Counted from the stretch's first letter, positions 18,244 to 28,169 are shown. The stretch is DNA of 64,000 nt from Bradyrhizobium genosp. L (GCF_015624485.1 NZ_CP061378.1:310001-374000), one strand, 5' to 3'. Numbers and translations are program-made. Notes: a model not told the origin generated them from the sequence alone.

Positions 18244-19672
18244 CTACGGGAGCCCCGAAAGTGATTCCCCGGAGTTTGTGAATGTGATTCAAGGCCTTTC
18301 GACCTGTTTGGACGAGAGGCCTGCGATGTCTTTTGGCGATGTTCGGGTTGCGGAGCGGGCTGATTGGCTGATCGAGCGGGTGGCGACGGCGGGGACGCTG
18401 GTGCTACGCAAATTGGGGGAGACGCGCGCGGGCGAGAAGGCCGTGCATCGGTTTCTGTCTTCGCCCCATGTTTCGGTCGATCGGATTGTGGAAACGTTGG
18501 CCGGGCGGACTGCGGTTCAATGCGCCGGTCGCCGCATTCTGGCTGTCCAGGACACGACCGAGATCAATTTTGGCGGTCGTGACAAGAAGCGGCGGGGCTT
18601 CGGACCTGCCGGCGATGGCCAAACCCCTGGCTTCTTCATCCATCCAGTGATTGCCGTCGATATCGAAAGCGAAGCCGTGGTCGGTCTTGTCGATGCGGCG
18701 ATCTGGACGCGGTCTGCGGATCGCGTCACGTCGCGCCGCAATCGCGCGATCGAGGATAAGGAATCGGCGCGTTGGCTGTTGGGCTGTCAGGCCACGGCAA
18801 GCGTGCTGTCCGATGCCGCCGAGGTGACAATGGTGGCCGATCGCGAAAGCGACATTTACCTGCTGTTTGCCCGCAAACCGGAGCGGCTCGATCTGATCGT
18901 GCGCGCCGGTCAGGATCGATCTTTGCTCGGTGGGGGAACGCTCTTTGGGGCGCTTGCCAGTGCTGAAGTGCTGAGCAGAAGCGAGGTCCGCGTGGCGCCG
19001 CGCGGGCCTGGTGACAAAGGGCGCGTCGCGACCGTCGAACTCCGCGCGGGCTCGGTGCACATCGCCCGCTCACAAAGTCTGGGGCAATCCGAGGCGGCCG
19101 GCAGCGTCGAACTCACCTTGGTGGAAGCACGAGAGGTCGATGCGCCGTCAGGCAAGACGCCGTTGTTGTGGCGCCTACTCACGACCCGCACCGTCACTTG
19201 TGCGACCGAGGCTGAACACGTCGTCCGCCTCTATCGCTTGCGCTGGCGCATCGAACAAGTCTTCCGCGCCCTCAAGAGCGACGGCTTGGCCCTCGACGAC
19301 AGCCAAGTCGTCGACGCCGAGCGGATGTTTAATCTGACCGCCATCGCGCTCGCTGGCGCGATTCGGACGATCCAGCTTGTCGATGCCAGAGACGGCAGCC
19401 TCCGCCCGGCAACCGATGTCATTGACGAAAGCTTCGCCGTCGCGCTCGAGCACCTGTCAAAAAAGCTCGAGGGCAAAACGCTACGGCAGAAAAACCCGCA
19501 TCCTATCGGCTCGCTTGCCTTCGTCTCATGGATCGCGGCCCGTCTCGGCGGATGGAATTGCTACTACAAGCCTCCAGGACCAAAGACCATGCGCGACGGC
19601 TGGAACCGCCTTGCCGCAACACTCGACGGCTATGCCCTTGCTACACAGTCACAAAATCCGGGAATCCCCTAG
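18244..19672 (+). mobile_element. IS4-family insertion sequence, copy 2 (1429 bp)
   Basis: It has the same length and the same ends as the element at 1311-2739, and no difference was seen in the stretches compared. It is flanked by its own 10-11-bp direct repeat, different from that of copy 1. The two copies are therefore independent transpositions, in direct orientation, 16,933 bp apart. Confidence 0.93.
18326..19672 (+). CDS. IS4-family transposase (copy 2)
   Basis: This intact 448-residue DDE transposase starts at the ATG at 18326 with GAGAGG upstream (an in-frame GTG lies at 18278). Its protein is identical to that of copy 1, including the Asp residues in VQDTTE and VADRESD and the YREK block YRLRWRIEQVFRALK. 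The TAG stop is the terminal triplet of the element, so any 3' truncation of the IS end would also lose the stop. Confidence 0.93.
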   Translation: MSFGDVRVAERADWLIERVATAGTLVLRKLGETRAGEKAVHRFLSSPHVSVDRIVETLAGRTAVQCAGRRILAVQDTTEINFGGRDKKRRGFGPAGDGQTPGFFIHPVIAVDIESEAVVGLVDAAIWTRSADRVTSRRNRAIEDKESARWLLGCQATASVLSDAAEVTMVADRESDIYLLFARKPERLDLIVRAGQDRSLLGGGTLFGALASAEVLSRSEVRVAPRGPGDKGRVATVELRAGSVHIARSQSLGQSEAAGSVELTLVEAREVDAPSGKTPLLWRLLTTRTVTCATEAEHVVRLYRLRWRIEQVFRALKSDGLALDDSQVVDAERMFNLTAIALAGAIRTIQLVDARDGSLRPATDVIDESFAVALEHLSKKLEGKTLRQKNPHPIGSLAFVSWIAARLGGWNCYYKPPGPKTMRDGWNRLAATLDGYALATQSQNPGIP

Positions 19673-19795
19673 CCTTGAAAAGGGGAGGTCGCTTTGCTCG
19701 CCAGAGCAAAGCGGGTGAGGATCAGCTCTCTCAACGAGCAACCGTGCGTGTGGCTGACCCCCATCCCGACCTTCCCGCTTTCAGGGGGAAGGGGA
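19673..19795. repeat. Intergenic repeat, family G, interrupted by IS copy 2
   Basis: It begins with the right target duplication CCTTGAAAAGG (19673-19683) and continues GGAGGTCGCTTTGCTCG to CTTTCAGGGGGAAGG. It matches 15440-15565 with scattered substitutions. Its left-hand bases are at 18225-18243, on the other side of the IS. Confidence 0.8.
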
Positions 19796-19810
19796 AACTG
19801 CCACCGCCTC

Positions 19811-20638
19811 TCAGCTGCGCACGAGCAGCGTATTGCTTCGCGTCCGGCCCTGCTCGACGTAACCACGGGCCTCCATGTCGGCCATGCAGTCGTCGGTCCA
19901 TTCATCCTTCGACAGATGTTCGATCACCACCGCGCCCGGCCACAGCGCCTCGGGCGCTTCGCGGAAGAAGCCGATCAGCACGCGGTCCTCGAAGCCCTCG
20001 ACGTCGATCTTCAGCGCGTCGACCTTGCTCGCGCCGGCTTCCTCCAGAATACGCTGCAGCCGCAGCGAGGGCACCTTGTACGCGTTGCCCGTCGGCGTGC
20101 CGGTGACGACGTGGCTGGCGCCGAGATTGTCGCCGTCGGTCTCGATCATCAATTCGCCGTCGCTCGGACCCGCGGCCGCTGCCACGAGCCGCACCTGCGG
20201 ATAGTTGGAAGCAGCCGTATTGAACGCGAGCCGCGCATGCGTGACCGGATGCGGCTCAATCGCGATCACCTTGCCGGAGGGGCCGACATCGCGCGCCAGC
20301 GCCAGCGCATAGGTGCCGACATTGGCGCCGAGATCGACGAAGGTGCCGCCGGCTCCGACATGCCGGCGCAGGAATTGCAGTTCCTCGAGATTGTAATCGG
20401 GGTTGAACAGCGCGCCGCGCTCGGTCGCGCTCGCCTGATGGTGGAAGCGGAACGCGGCGCCCTGATATTGCACGTCGAGCGGCCCCGCGCCGAACCGGTT
20501 GACCAGCCGCGACAGCCAGGGCCGGAACGCGCCGCGCTTCAGGCCGGTCGCATGCGCAAGCCGGATGATCGCAGCCTGCGCCGCATTCGGCGCCAACGCG
20601 CCGAACGGCGCGGGCGAACTGTCATTGCTGGAGATCAA
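19811..20638 (-). CDS. FkbM-family methyltransferase
   Basis: The 275-residue protein has a class I SAM-binding fold. Motif I is FVDLGANVGTYALALA, the acidic residue follows in VIAIEPHP, and the FkbM-type motif ALKIDVEGFEDRVL lies near residue 215. FkbM enzymes O-methylate sugars or small polyketides. No polysaccharide or secondary-metabolite genes are adjacent, so the substrate is unknown. It ends close to the family G repeat. Confidence 0.88.
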   Translation of the reverse strand: MISSNDSSPAPFGALAPNAAQAAIIRLAHATGLKRGAFRPWLSRLVNRFGAGPLDVQYQGAAFRFHHQASATERGALFNPDYNLEELQFLRRHVGAGGTFVDLGANVGTYALALARDVGPSGKVIAIEPHPVTHARLAFNTAASNYPQVRLVAAAAGPSDGELMIETDGDNLGASHVVTGTPTGNAYKVPSLRLQRILEEAGASKVDALKIDVEGFEDRVLIGFFREAPEALWPGAVVIEHLSKDEWTDDCMADMEARGYVEQGRTRSNTLLVRS

Positions 20639-20757
20639 GTGTGGCCCTCGTCAAAAGCGGCGCATGCTTAGCCGGTTTTGGCTGCAGCGCCAACGGCCGG
20701 CTTGGACGCCGAAAGCAGCTCGCGCGTACGTTTCCCAAGCGGAACAACATATTCGGT

Positions 20758-20879
20758 GTCGTCCCGGCGAAAGCCGGGACCCATAACCACGGAAGATCAT
20801 TGCTGCGCGACGCTGGAACGACGAATCCCATTCACAACACCCGCCGCGGAGTATGGGTCCCGGTTTTCGCCGGGACGAC
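20758..20879. repeat. Palindromic intergenic repeat, family D
   Basis: It runs from GTCGTCCCGGCGAAAGCC to GGTTTTCGCCGGGACGAC, matching the copies at 14235, 36094 and 62985. It lies between the FkbM and histidine kinase genes. Confidence 0.86.
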
Positions 20880-20912
20880 AGTCGTGTGCGCGGCTCACGC
20901 ACACTAAAGCCC

Positions 20913-23057
20913 TCACCCCGCCGCAGCCTGGTCGCGCCGCAGCCGTCGCGAGCGCGCGGCCTTGTGCAGGATGCGGGCGAGCTGGTCGGCGGAGTAGGGT
21001 TTTTGCAACAGCTCGAAACCGTGGCTGCCCTGTTGCGCCAGCACCTGGCTGTAGCCGGAGGCGAGCACGATCGGCAGATCGAGGCCCTGGCGGCGGATCT
21101 CCTGCGCGAGCTCGATGCCGCTCATGCCGGGCATCACGACATCGGTGAACACCAGATCGAATCTGGTGGGATCGACCGCGAGCTCCTCCAGCGCGTGGGT
21201 GGCGTTCTCGACCAGCACGCAGCTGCAGCCGAGCTGGGTCAGCGTGTCGGCCGCGAATTTCCCGACCTCTTCATTGTCCTCGACCACCAGGACCGATGCG
21301 CCGCTCTGGTCGACCGACGGCGCATCCTCCGCGCGCAGCGCCTGCGTGCCATGCTCGGCGATCACGCGCGGCAGATAGAGCGTGAAAGTCGCGCCCTTGC
21401 CGACCTCGCTCACCACATTCACTTCGCCGCCGGATTGTTTGGTGAAGCCGAACACCTGCGACAGGCCGAGCCCGGTACCCTGGCCGACCTCCTTGGTGGT
21501 GAAGAACGGCTCGAAGATGCGGCCGAGCATGTCCTGCGGAATGCCGACCCCGGTGTCGGTCACGGAGACGGCGACATAGCCGTGCGAGCTTGCCGGGTGC
21601 GCGGAGGCCTGTGGCAGGCTGTCGAGCCGGCGGACCGCGATGGTGAGCCGGCCGACGCCATCCATGGCGTCGCGTGCGTTCACCGCCATGTTGATGATCG
21701 CGGTCTCGAACTGGCCGGCGTCGGCGTTGACGAGACTGGGCTTATCCGGCACCTCGGCCACGATCTCGATGCGCGAGCCGATCAGGGTGGTGAGCATCTC
21801 GCTCAGCGTCCGTACGTTCTGGCAGGCGTCGAACACTTCGGGCTTCAGGCTCTGCCGGCGCGCGAAGGCGAGCAGCTGGCCGGTCAGCTTGGCGGCGCGG
21901 CCCACGGTGTCGGAGATCGCATCGATATAGCGCAGCCGCCGCGGCTCCGGCAGGTCCGGCCGCCGCAGCATGTCGACCGAGGCGCGGATCACGGTGAGCA
22001 GATTGTTGAAGTCGTGCGCGACGCCGCCGGTGAGCTGCCCAAGGGCTTCGAGCCGCTGGCCGTGGCGCAGCGCCTCCTCGGCCTCGATGCGGCGGTCGGC
22101 CTCCTCCTGCAGACGCTGGGTTCGCCGGAGCGCCAGCGCGAGCAGGCCGAACAGCAGCGCGGTCGCCGGGATCCCGAAGATCAAATGCTGCGCCATGGTC
22201 GTGATCCAGCGCGACCGGATCGCCGAAGTTTCCAGCCCGGCACTAATATAGACCGGATACTCGGCGAGCCGCTGGTAGCGCAGGCGCCGCTCGATGCCGT
22301 CGCCCGGGGCCTTGATCGTCATGGTGCCGGCGTCGGGATGGGCGACCAGCTGTTGCCCGAGCGGCCCGCTCGGCTCGAAGCGGACATCATGGTCGACCGG
22401 TGGGAACTGGGCCAGCACCGCGCCGTCGGTCCGGATCAGCGCGAAGAAGCTGCCCTGCTCATGGCCGATCCGGGTGTAGAAGTTCTCGAAATAGGCCGGA
22501 AGCACGGAGGCCTGGATCACGCCGGCAAAGCTGCCGTCCTCCCTGCTGCGGCGCCGGCCGACGCTGAAGAAGCGCGATCCGACATAAGGCGATCGCGGCA
22601 TCAGCACCTCGCCGATGGAGGTGCCGATGTCCCGATCGACGTGGATCCGGAAATAATCGCGGTCGGAGAAATTGACGTCCGGGGTCGGCACCACCAGGCT
22701 GTTGACCAGCGCGCGGCCATTGGCATCGAACACCCAGACCGATTTCAGCTGCGGCAGCGCCTCGGCGAGCTGGTGCAGCCGCTGGTGCAGACCCTGCTCG
22801 TGCGCTGTGATGTCGGCATCCGACATGCCGCGGATCACCTCGGTGACCTCGGACAGGCTGCGGTCGATGGTCTCGAACACTTTCAGCGCATGCTCGTGGG
22901 CAACGTCGAGCGAGCGCTCGATCTCGCGGTCGGCGGCCTCGTTGGTCGAGACCCAGGACATCGCGGACGCAAACACGAACAACGCCACCGGGAGGGCCAG
23001 CGAGGCGGCCATCATCCATCGCAGCAGTCTTAGCGAATTACGTTGTGCGGTCTGCAC
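20913..23057 (-). CDS. Hybrid sensor histidine kinase / response regulator
   Basis: The 714-residue protein has a membrane helix at ~13-35, a periplasmic sensor of ~250 residues of dCache type (FSDRDYFRIHVDRDIGTSIG), and a second helix near 290-310 (HLIFGIPATALLFGLLALAL). A short coiled coil leads to the HisKA H-box GGVAHDFNNLLTVIRASVDM. The ATPase N and G boxes follow (NMAVNARDAMD, VTDTGVGIP, GTGLGLSQVFGF). The C-terminal receiver has VVEDNEE, the Asp in FTDVVMPGMSG, and Lys in QKPYS. No dedicated partner gene is adjacent. The signal sensed is unknown. Confidence 0.92.
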   Translation of the reverse strand: MQTAQRNSLRLLRWMMAASLALPVALFVFASAMSWVSTNEAADREIERSLDVAHEHALKVFETIDRSLSEVTEVIRGMSDADITAHEQGLHQRLHQLAEALPQLKSVWVFDANGRALVNSLVVPTPDVNFSDRDYFRIHVDRDIGTSIGEVLMPRSPYVGSRFFSVGRRRSREDGSFAGVIQASVLPAYFENFYTRIGHEQGSFFALIRTDGAVLAQFPPVDHDVRFEPSGPLGQQLVAHPDAGTMTIKAPGDGIERRLRYQRLAEYPVYISAGLETSAIRSRWITTMAQHLIFGIPATALLFGLLALALRRTQRLQEEADRRIEAEEALRHGQRLEALGQLTGGVAHDFNNLLTVIRASVDMLRRPDLPEPRRLRYIDAISDTVGRAAKLTGQLLAFARRQSLKPEVFDACQNVRTLSEMLTTLIGSRIEIVAEVPDKPSLVNADAGQFETAIINMAVNARDAMDGVGRLTIAVRRLDSLPQASAHPASSHGYVAVSVTDTGVGIPQDMLGRIFEPFFTTKEVGQGTGLGLSQVFGFTKQSGGEVNVVSEVGKGATFTLYLPRVIAEHGTQALRAEDAPSVDQSGASVLVVEDNEEVGKFAADTLTQLGCSCVLVENATHALEELAVDPTRFDLVFTDVVMPGMSGIELAQEIRRQGLDLPIVLASGYSQVLAQQGSHGFELLQKPYSADQLARILHKAARSRRLRRDQAAAG

Positions 23058-23268
23058 GGGCGCTCCGGCTCCGCCACGACCTTAACGCAAACCGTTGCGC
23101 GGGAGGTAGCCAATTGATGTTCGGAAGCCACAAGGAACCAGCCGGCCGGCGGGCCGGTCCCTTCGCGGTCGTGCGGGCCAGGGAATGTCGGCGGCGGCGT
23201 CACGGCTTCGTCAGTCGCCGCCGGCCGTCAAGTCGAAAATCCCGCCAGATGCCGCCTGCACGCGCTGT

Positions 23269-23285
23269 TTTTAGCGGTTCTAAAA
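23269..23285. promoter_or_regulatory. Irr-type iron control element upstream of feoAB
   Basis: TTTTAG-CGGTT-CTAAAA is a dyad with perfect 6-bp arms, 52 bp before the feoA ATG. It resembles the TTTAGAA..TTCTAAA motif bound by the haem-dependent regulator Irr in rhizobia. Control of an iron-uptake operon fits. The assignment is by resemblance only. Confidence 0.6.
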
Positions 23286-23337
23286 CCTCCCCCTGGCAAA
23301 TGCTTGACCCTATGACGACGTGCTGAAAGACAGGCGC

Positions 23338-23613
23338 ATGACAGGCGATCCCAAAGACTCCCACGATATCCGGCTCGGGCAAGCGGATCGCGGTTTTGTC
23401 GGCAGGATCATCCGGCTCGATGCGCTGGTGACCGGTTCGTCGCTGTCGCCGCAGGAGCTGGAGCAGCGCTTGGTCGAGATGGGATTTGTCGAGGGCGCGC
23501 GCGTGGAAATCCTGCATGAGGGCACCATCAAGCGGGATCCGATCGCGGTGCGCGTCGATACCATCACGATCGCGCTGCGCCGGAGCGAAGCCATGGCTGT
23601 GATCGTAGAATGA
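23338..23613 (+). CDS. feoA: FeoA-family ferrous iron transport accessory protein
   Basis: The 91-residue protein starts at the ATG at 23338. The FeoA SH3-like core is visible as LEQRLVEMGFVEGARVEILHEG, followed by DPIAVRVDTITIALRRSEA. FeoA is a cytoplasmic partner of FeoB and affects Fe(II) uptake. feoB follows 13 bp after the stop, so the two form an operon. A 17-bp tandem duplication covers the junction. Expression is likely under iron control through the dyad at 23269. Confidence 0.9.
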   Translation: MTGDPKDSHDIRLGQADRGFVGRIIRLDALVTGSSLSPQELEQRLVEMGFVEGARVEILHEGTIKRDPIAVRVDTITIALRRSEAMAVIVE

Positions 23614-23630
23614 CTGTGATCGTCGAATGA
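23597..23630 (+). repeat. 17-bp tandem duplication at the feoA-feoB junction
   Basis: CTGTGATCGTAGAATGA (23597-23613) is followed directly by CTGTGATCGTCGAATGA (23614-23630), with one mismatch. Each unit contains GAATGA, where a stop TGA and a start ATG overlap. feoA stops in the first unit and feoB starts in the second. Confidence 0.9.
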
Positions 23631-25504
23631 CCACTGCATCCCTGCGCCTGGCGCTGGTCGGTGCACCGAACACCGGCAAGACGTCGTTGTTCAACCGGCT
23701 GACCGGCAGCACCCAGAAAGTCGCCAACTATCCCGGCGTCACGGTCGAGCGCAAATCCGGCAGCTTCGTCACGCCGGACGGCCGCAGCGTGACCGCGCTC
23801 GATCTGCCCGGCACCTATTCGCTGCGCGGCCGCAGCCCGGACGAGGAGATCACCCGCGACATCGTGCTCGGTCGTTTCAAGGGCGAGGCGGTGCCCGATC
23901 TCGTGCTGTGCGTGGCCGATGCCACCAATCTGCGGCTGACGCTGCGCCTGGTGCTGGAATTGAAGCGCATCGGCCGGCCGATGATGCTCGTGCTCAACAT
24001 GATCGATATCGCCAGGCGCCGCGGCGTCACGATCGATCTCGACCGCCTGTCGCAGGAGCTCGGCCTGCCGATCGTGACCGCGGTCGCGGTCCGCAAGGGC
24101 GGTGTCGATGAGCTCCTGAAGCGAACCGATGAATTCCTGACGCAGGCGCATGAGGCGCAGACAGCGGCTCAATGGGCGGCGCCGACGATCGCGGATCTCA
24201 AGGCCGCGCAGCGCGAGGCGGATCGCATCATCGCCGCGGCCGTCAAGCTGCCGGAGAAGCCGGATACGCTGACCAACCGGATCGATTCGGTGGTGCTGCA
24301 TCCGGTCTGGGGCCTGATCATCCTGGCAGTGATCCTGTTCGTGATGTTCCAGGCGGTGTTCACCTGGGCGCAGCCGGCGATGGAGCTATTGTCGGACGGC
24401 TTCTCCGCGCTCGGGCAACTGGTCCACGACGTGCTGCCCGACGGCTGGGGCCTGCTGCAAAGCTTCCTGCAGAACGGCGTGATCTCGGGCGTCGGCAGCG
24501 TCATCGTGTTCCTGCCGCAGATCATCATCATCTTCCTGTTCATTCTGCTGCTGGAGGATTTCGGCTACATGGCGCGCGCCGCGTTCCTGATGGACCGCAT
24601 CATGGGCGGCGCGGGACTGCATGGCCGGGCCTTCATCCCGCTGCTGTCGAGCTTTGCCTGCGCGATCCCCGGCATCATGTCGACGCGGGTGATCGACAAC
24701 CGCCGCGACCGCCTGACCACGATCCTGATCGCGCCGCTGATGACCTGCTCGGCGCGAATCCCGGTCTACACGCTGATCATCTCCGCCTTCGTGCCGTCGA
24801 CCACGCTCTTGGGCTTTGTCAATCTGCAGGGGCTCGTGATGTTCGGCCTCTATGCGGCCGGGATCACCAGCGCACTGACGGTGTCCGCGGTCGCAAAATT
24901 CTTCCTGTGGCGCGACCATGCGCCGGCGCCCTTCATGCTGGAATTGCCCGATTACAAGGTGCCGCGGCTGCGCAGCATCGCGATCGGGGTGTTCAACCGC
25001 GCCAAGGCGTTCCTGTACCGCGCCGGCACCACCATCCTGTCGATGATGGTGCTGATCTGGTTTTTGGCTTCGTTCCCGACCCCGCCGGCCGGCGCCGAGG
25101 GGCCGGCGATCAACTACTCATTCGCGGCGATGATCGGCCATGCAATCGAGCCTTTGCTGCGGCCGATCGGCTTCAACTGGCAGATCGCGGTGGCGCTGAT
25201 CCCGGGCATGGCGGCGCGCGAGGTCGCGGTCGCAGCACTCGGCACGGTCTATTCGATCGAGGGCGGCAAGGAGGCCGCCGAAGCGGTCGGCCAGGTGCTG
25301 GCGCAGAAATGGACCTTGGCGACCGCGCTGTCGCTTTTGGTCTGGTACATCTTCGCGCCGCAATGCGCCTCGACCCTGGCGGTGATCCGCCGCGAGACCG
25401 GCAGCGCGAAGTGGATGGTGGTGACGTTCGTCTACATGCTCGCGCTGGCCTACGTCGCGAGCTTCCTGACCTTCAATCTGGCGCAGGCGCTGGGCATCTC
25501 CTGA
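23627..25504 (+). CDS. feoB: Ferrous iron transporter FeoB
   Basis: The 625-residue protein has an N-terminal G domain and a C-terminal membrane domain. G motifs are GAPNTGKTSLFN, NYPGVTVERKSG, LDLPGTYSL and NMID. The membrane part has about eight segments with two Gate motifs, around ILLLEDFGYMARAAFLMDRI and ALIPGMAAREVAVAALGTVY. It imports Fe(II) across the inner membrane in a GTP-dependent way. It is shorter than the E. coli protein (773 aa) because the C-terminal cytoplasmic tail is reduced. It is in an operon with feoA; no feoC was seen. Confidence 0.95.
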   Translation: MTTASLRLALVGAPNTGKTSLFNRLTGSTQKVANYPGVTVERKSGSFVTPDGRSVTALDLPGTYSLRGRSPDEEITRDIVLGRFKGEAVPDLVLCVADATNLRLTLRLVLELKRIGRPMMLVLNMIDIARRRGVTIDLDRLSQELGLPIVTAVAVRKGGVDELLKRTDEFLTQAHEAQTAAQWAAPTIADLKAAQREADRIIAAAVKLPEKPDTLTNRIDSVVLHPVWGLIILAVILFVMFQAVFTWAQPAMELLSDGFSALGQLVHDVLPDGWGLLQSFLQNGVISGVGSVIVFLPQIIIIFLFILLLEDFGYMARAAFLMDRIMGGAGLHGRAFIPLLSSFACAIPGIMSTRVIDNRRDRLTTILIAPLMTCSARIPVYTLIISAFVPSTTLLGFVNLQGLVMFGLYAAGITSALTVSAVAKFFLWRDHAPAPFMLELPDYKVPRLRSIAIGVFNRAKAFLYRAGTTILSMMVLIWFLASFPTPPAGAEGPAINYSFAAMIGHAIEPLLRPIGFNWQIAVALIPGMAAREVAVAALGTVYSIEGGKEAAEAVGQVLAQKWTLATALSLLVWYIFAPQCASTLAVIRRETGSAKWMVVTFVYMLALAYVASFLTFNLAQALGIS

Positions 25505-25523
25505 GAGATGCCCGCGCGTCGGG

Positions 25524-26309
25524 TCAGATACGCCGCTCGACCAGCTTGAGCTTGAGCTCGGCGATCGCTTCCGACGGATTGAGGCCCTTCGGGCAGGCCT
25601 TGGCGCAGTTCATGATGGTGTGGCAGCGATAGAGCCGGAACGGATCCTCGAGATTGTCGAGCCGCTCGCCGGTCGCCTCGTCGCGGGAGTCCGTGACCCA
25701 GCGCGTCGCCTGCAACAGCGCGGCGGGGCCGAGGAAGCGCTCGCTGTTCCACCAGTAGCTCGGGCAGGAGGTCGAGCAGCAGGCGCACAGAATGCACTCG
25801 TAGAGACCGTCGAGCTTCTCGCGGTCCTCGTGGCTCTGCTTCCACTCCTTCTGCGGCGTCGGCGTGGTGGTCTTCAGCCACGGCTCGATCGAGGCATACT
25901 GGGCGTAGAAATTGGTCAGGTCGGGGACCAGGTCCTTGACGACGGGCTGGTGCGGCAGCGGGTTGATCTTCACCGCGCCGCCCGCGGCGACGTCATGCAT
26001 CGACTTGGTGCAGGCCAGCGTGTTCTGGCCGTCGATGTTCATCGCGCAGGAGCCGCAGACGCCTTCGCGGCAGGAGCGGCGGAAGGTCAGCGTCGGGTCG
26101 ATGTGGTTCTTGATCCAGATCAGGCCGTCCAGCACCATCGGCCCGCAATCATGGGTGTCGATATAATAGGTGTCGACGCTCGGATTCTTGCCGTCGTCCG
26201 GGTTCCAGCGATAGACCCGGAATTCGCGCGTCTCGGTGGCGCCGGCCGGCTTCGGCCAGGTCTTGCCGCCGGAGATCCTCGAATTCTTCGGAAGTGCGAA
26301 TTCAACCAT
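25524..26309 (-). CDS. sdhB: Succinate dehydrogenase iron-sulfur subunit
   Basis: The 261-residue protein carries all three cluster-binding sets. The 2Fe-2S set is in [21 protein letters not shown]; the 4Fe-4S and 3Fe-4S sets are [17 protein letters not shown] and [17 protein letters not shown]. It relays electrons from the flavoprotein to ubiquinone in complex II at the inner membrane. It is the last gene of sdhCDAB, 18 bp after sdhA. Converging transcription from feoB ends 19 bp away, so the two mRNAs may overlap. Confidence 0.97.
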   Translation of the reverse strand: MVEFALPKNSRISGGKTWPKPAGATETREFRVYRWNPDDGKNPSVDTYYIDTHDCGPMVLDGLIWIKNHIDPTLTFRRSCREGVCGSCAMNIDGQNTLACTKSMHDVAAGGAVKINPLPHQPVVKDLVPDLTNFYAQYASIEPWLKTTTPTPQKEWKQSHEDREKLDGLYECILCACCSTSCPSYWWNSERFLGPAALLQATRWVTDSRDEATGERLDNLEDPFRLYRCHTIMNCAKACPKGLNPSEAIAELKLKLVERRI

Positions 26310-26327
26310 GCTTGTCAGCCTTCGTTC

Positions 26328-28166
26328 TCAGTAGACCCGCGCCTTCGGCGGGATGTACTGCACGTCGTTGGTCATCGTGTAGTCGTGCACCGGACGGTAG
26401 TCGATCGTGGTCTTGCCGGCCGGATCGAGCCACGCCAGGGTGTGCTTCATCCAGTTCTTGTCGTCGCGTGCGGAGAAATCCTCCCGCGCATGCGCGCCGC
26501 GGCTTTCGGTGCGGTTGGCGGCGGAGTCCATCGTCACCAGCGCCTGCACGATCAGATTGTCGAACTCCAGCGTCTCGACCAGGTCCGAATTCCACACCAG
26601 CGAACGGTCGGACACCGAAATGTCGCCGACGCCGCCAAACACCTTGTGGATCAGGTTCTGGCCTTCGCTCAGCACCTCGCCGGTGCGGAACACGGCGCAA
26701 TTGTTCTGCATCACGTGCTGCATGCTGTCGCGCAGCTTCGCGGTCGGGGTGCCGCCGGAGGCGTGGCGGAAATGGTCGAGCCGGCCGAGCGCGCGGTCGG
26801 CCGAATCCTGCGGCAGTTCCGGCTGCTTGGCGTTGGCGGTCAGCTTGTCGGCGAGGCGCAAGGCCGCCGCGCGGCCGAACACGACGAGATCGATCAGCGA
26901 GTTGGAGCCGAGGCGGTTGGCGCCATGCACCGACACGCAGGCCGCCTCGCCGATCGCCATCAGGCCCGGCACCACCGAATTGTCGTCGCCGTTGCGCTTG
27001 GTCACGACTTCGGCGTGATAGTTGGTGGCGATGCCGCCCATGTTGTAGTGCACGGTCGGCACGATCGGGATCGGCTCGCGGGTGACGTCGACATTGGCGA
27101 AGATCTTGGCCGATTCCGAGATGCCGGGCAGCCGCTCGTGCAGCACCTTCGGATCGAGATGGTCGAGGTGCAGGAAGATGTGGTCCTTCTTCTTGCCGAC
27201 GCCGCGGCCCTCGCGGATCTCGATCGTCATCGCGCGCGAGACGACGTCGCGCGAGGCGAGGTCCTTGGCGGAGGGCGCATAGCGCTCCATGAAGCGCTCG
27301 CCTTCGGCATTGACGAGATATCCGCCCTCGCCGCGGGCACCCTCGGTGACGAGGCAGCCCGAGCCGTAGATGCCGGTCGGGTGGAACTGGACGAACTCCA
27401 TGTCCTGCAATGGCAGGCCGGCGCGCAGCACCATGCCGCCGCCGTCGCCGGTGCAGGTATGCGCCGAGGTGCAGGAGGCGTAGGCGCGGCCATAGCCGCC
27501 GGTGGCGAGGATCGTGGTCTGGGCGCGGAATCTGTGCAGCGTGCCGTCGTCGAGTTTGAGCGCGATGACGCCGCGGCAGGCGCCCTGGTCGTCCATGATC
27601 AGGTCGATGGCGAAGAATTCGATGAAGAACTCGGCCGAGTGGCGCAGCGACTGGCCGTACATCGTATGCAGCATGGCGTGGCCGGTGCGGTCGGCGGCGG
27701 CGCAGGTGCGCTGCGCCTGGCCCTTGCCGTAGTCCATGGTCATGCCGCCGAACGGACGCTGGTAGATCTTGCCGTCCTCGGTGCGCGAGAACGGCACGCC
27801 CCAATGCTCGAGCTCGTAGACCGCGTCCGGCGCATTGCGCACCATGTATTCGATCGCGTCCTGGTCGCCGAGCCAGTCCGACCCCTTCACGGTGTCGTAC
27901 ATGTGCCAGCGCCAGTCGTCCTGGTGCATGTTGCCGAGCGAGGCCGAGATACCGCCCTGCGCCGCCACGGTGTGCGAGCGGGTCGGGAACACCTTGGTGA
28001 TGCAGGCGGTGCGCAGGCCCGCTTCCGAGCAGCCGACCACGGCGCGCAAGCCGGCGCCGCCGGCGCCGACCACGACGACGTCGAACGTGTGGTCGGTGAT
28101 CGGATAGGCCTTGCCGTTGGTGGCCGGACCACTGCCGTTGGTGGTCTTGCCGTTCGTTTCCGCCAT
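26328..28166 (-). CDS. sdhA: Succinate dehydrogenase flavoprotein subunit
   Basis: The 612-residue catalytic subunit of complex II oxidises succinate to fumarate. The FAD-binding motif [20 protein letters not shown] comes first. The covalent-FAD His lies in [17 protein letters not shown], and active-site residues in [20 protein letters not shown]. It starts near [13 protein letters not shown] with an unstructured ~20-residue leader. It is separated from sdhD by 3 bp, as expected for a single operon. Confidence 0.98.
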   Translation of the reverse strand: MAETNGKTTNGSGPATNGKAYPITDHTFDVVVVGAGGAGLRAVVGCSEAGLRTACITKVFPTRSHTVAAQGGISASLGNMHQDDWRWHMYDTVKGSDWLGDQDAIEYMVRNAPDAVYELEHWGVPFSRTEDGKIYQRPFGGMTMDYGKGQAQRTCAAADRTGHAMLHTMYGQSLRHSAEFFIEFFAIDLIMDDQGACRGVIALKLDDGTLHRFRAQTTILATGGYGRAYASCTSAHTCTGDGGGMVLRAGLPLQDMEFVQFHPTGIYGSGCLVTEGARGEGGYLVNAEGERFMERYAPSAKDLASRDVVSRAMTIEIREGRGVGKKKDHIFLHLDHLDPKVLHERLPGISESAKIFANVDVTREPIPIVPTVHYNMGGIATNYHAEVVTKRNGDDNSVVPGLMAIGEAACVSVHGANRLGSNSLIDLVVFGRAAALRLADKLTANAKQPELPQDSADRALGRLDHFRHASGGTPTAKLRDSMQHVMQNNCAVFRTGEVLSEGQNLIHKVFGGVGDISVSDRSLVWNSDLVETLEFDNLIVQALVTMDSAANRTESRGAHAREDFSARDDKNWMKHTLAWLDPAGKTTIDYRPVHDYTMTNDVQYIPPKARVY

Positions 28167-28169
28167 GGG

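Noticed and set aside
20622..20902. Small open frames over the family D repeat
   Set aside because: They are produced by the palindromic repeat on both strands, as at the other family D copies.
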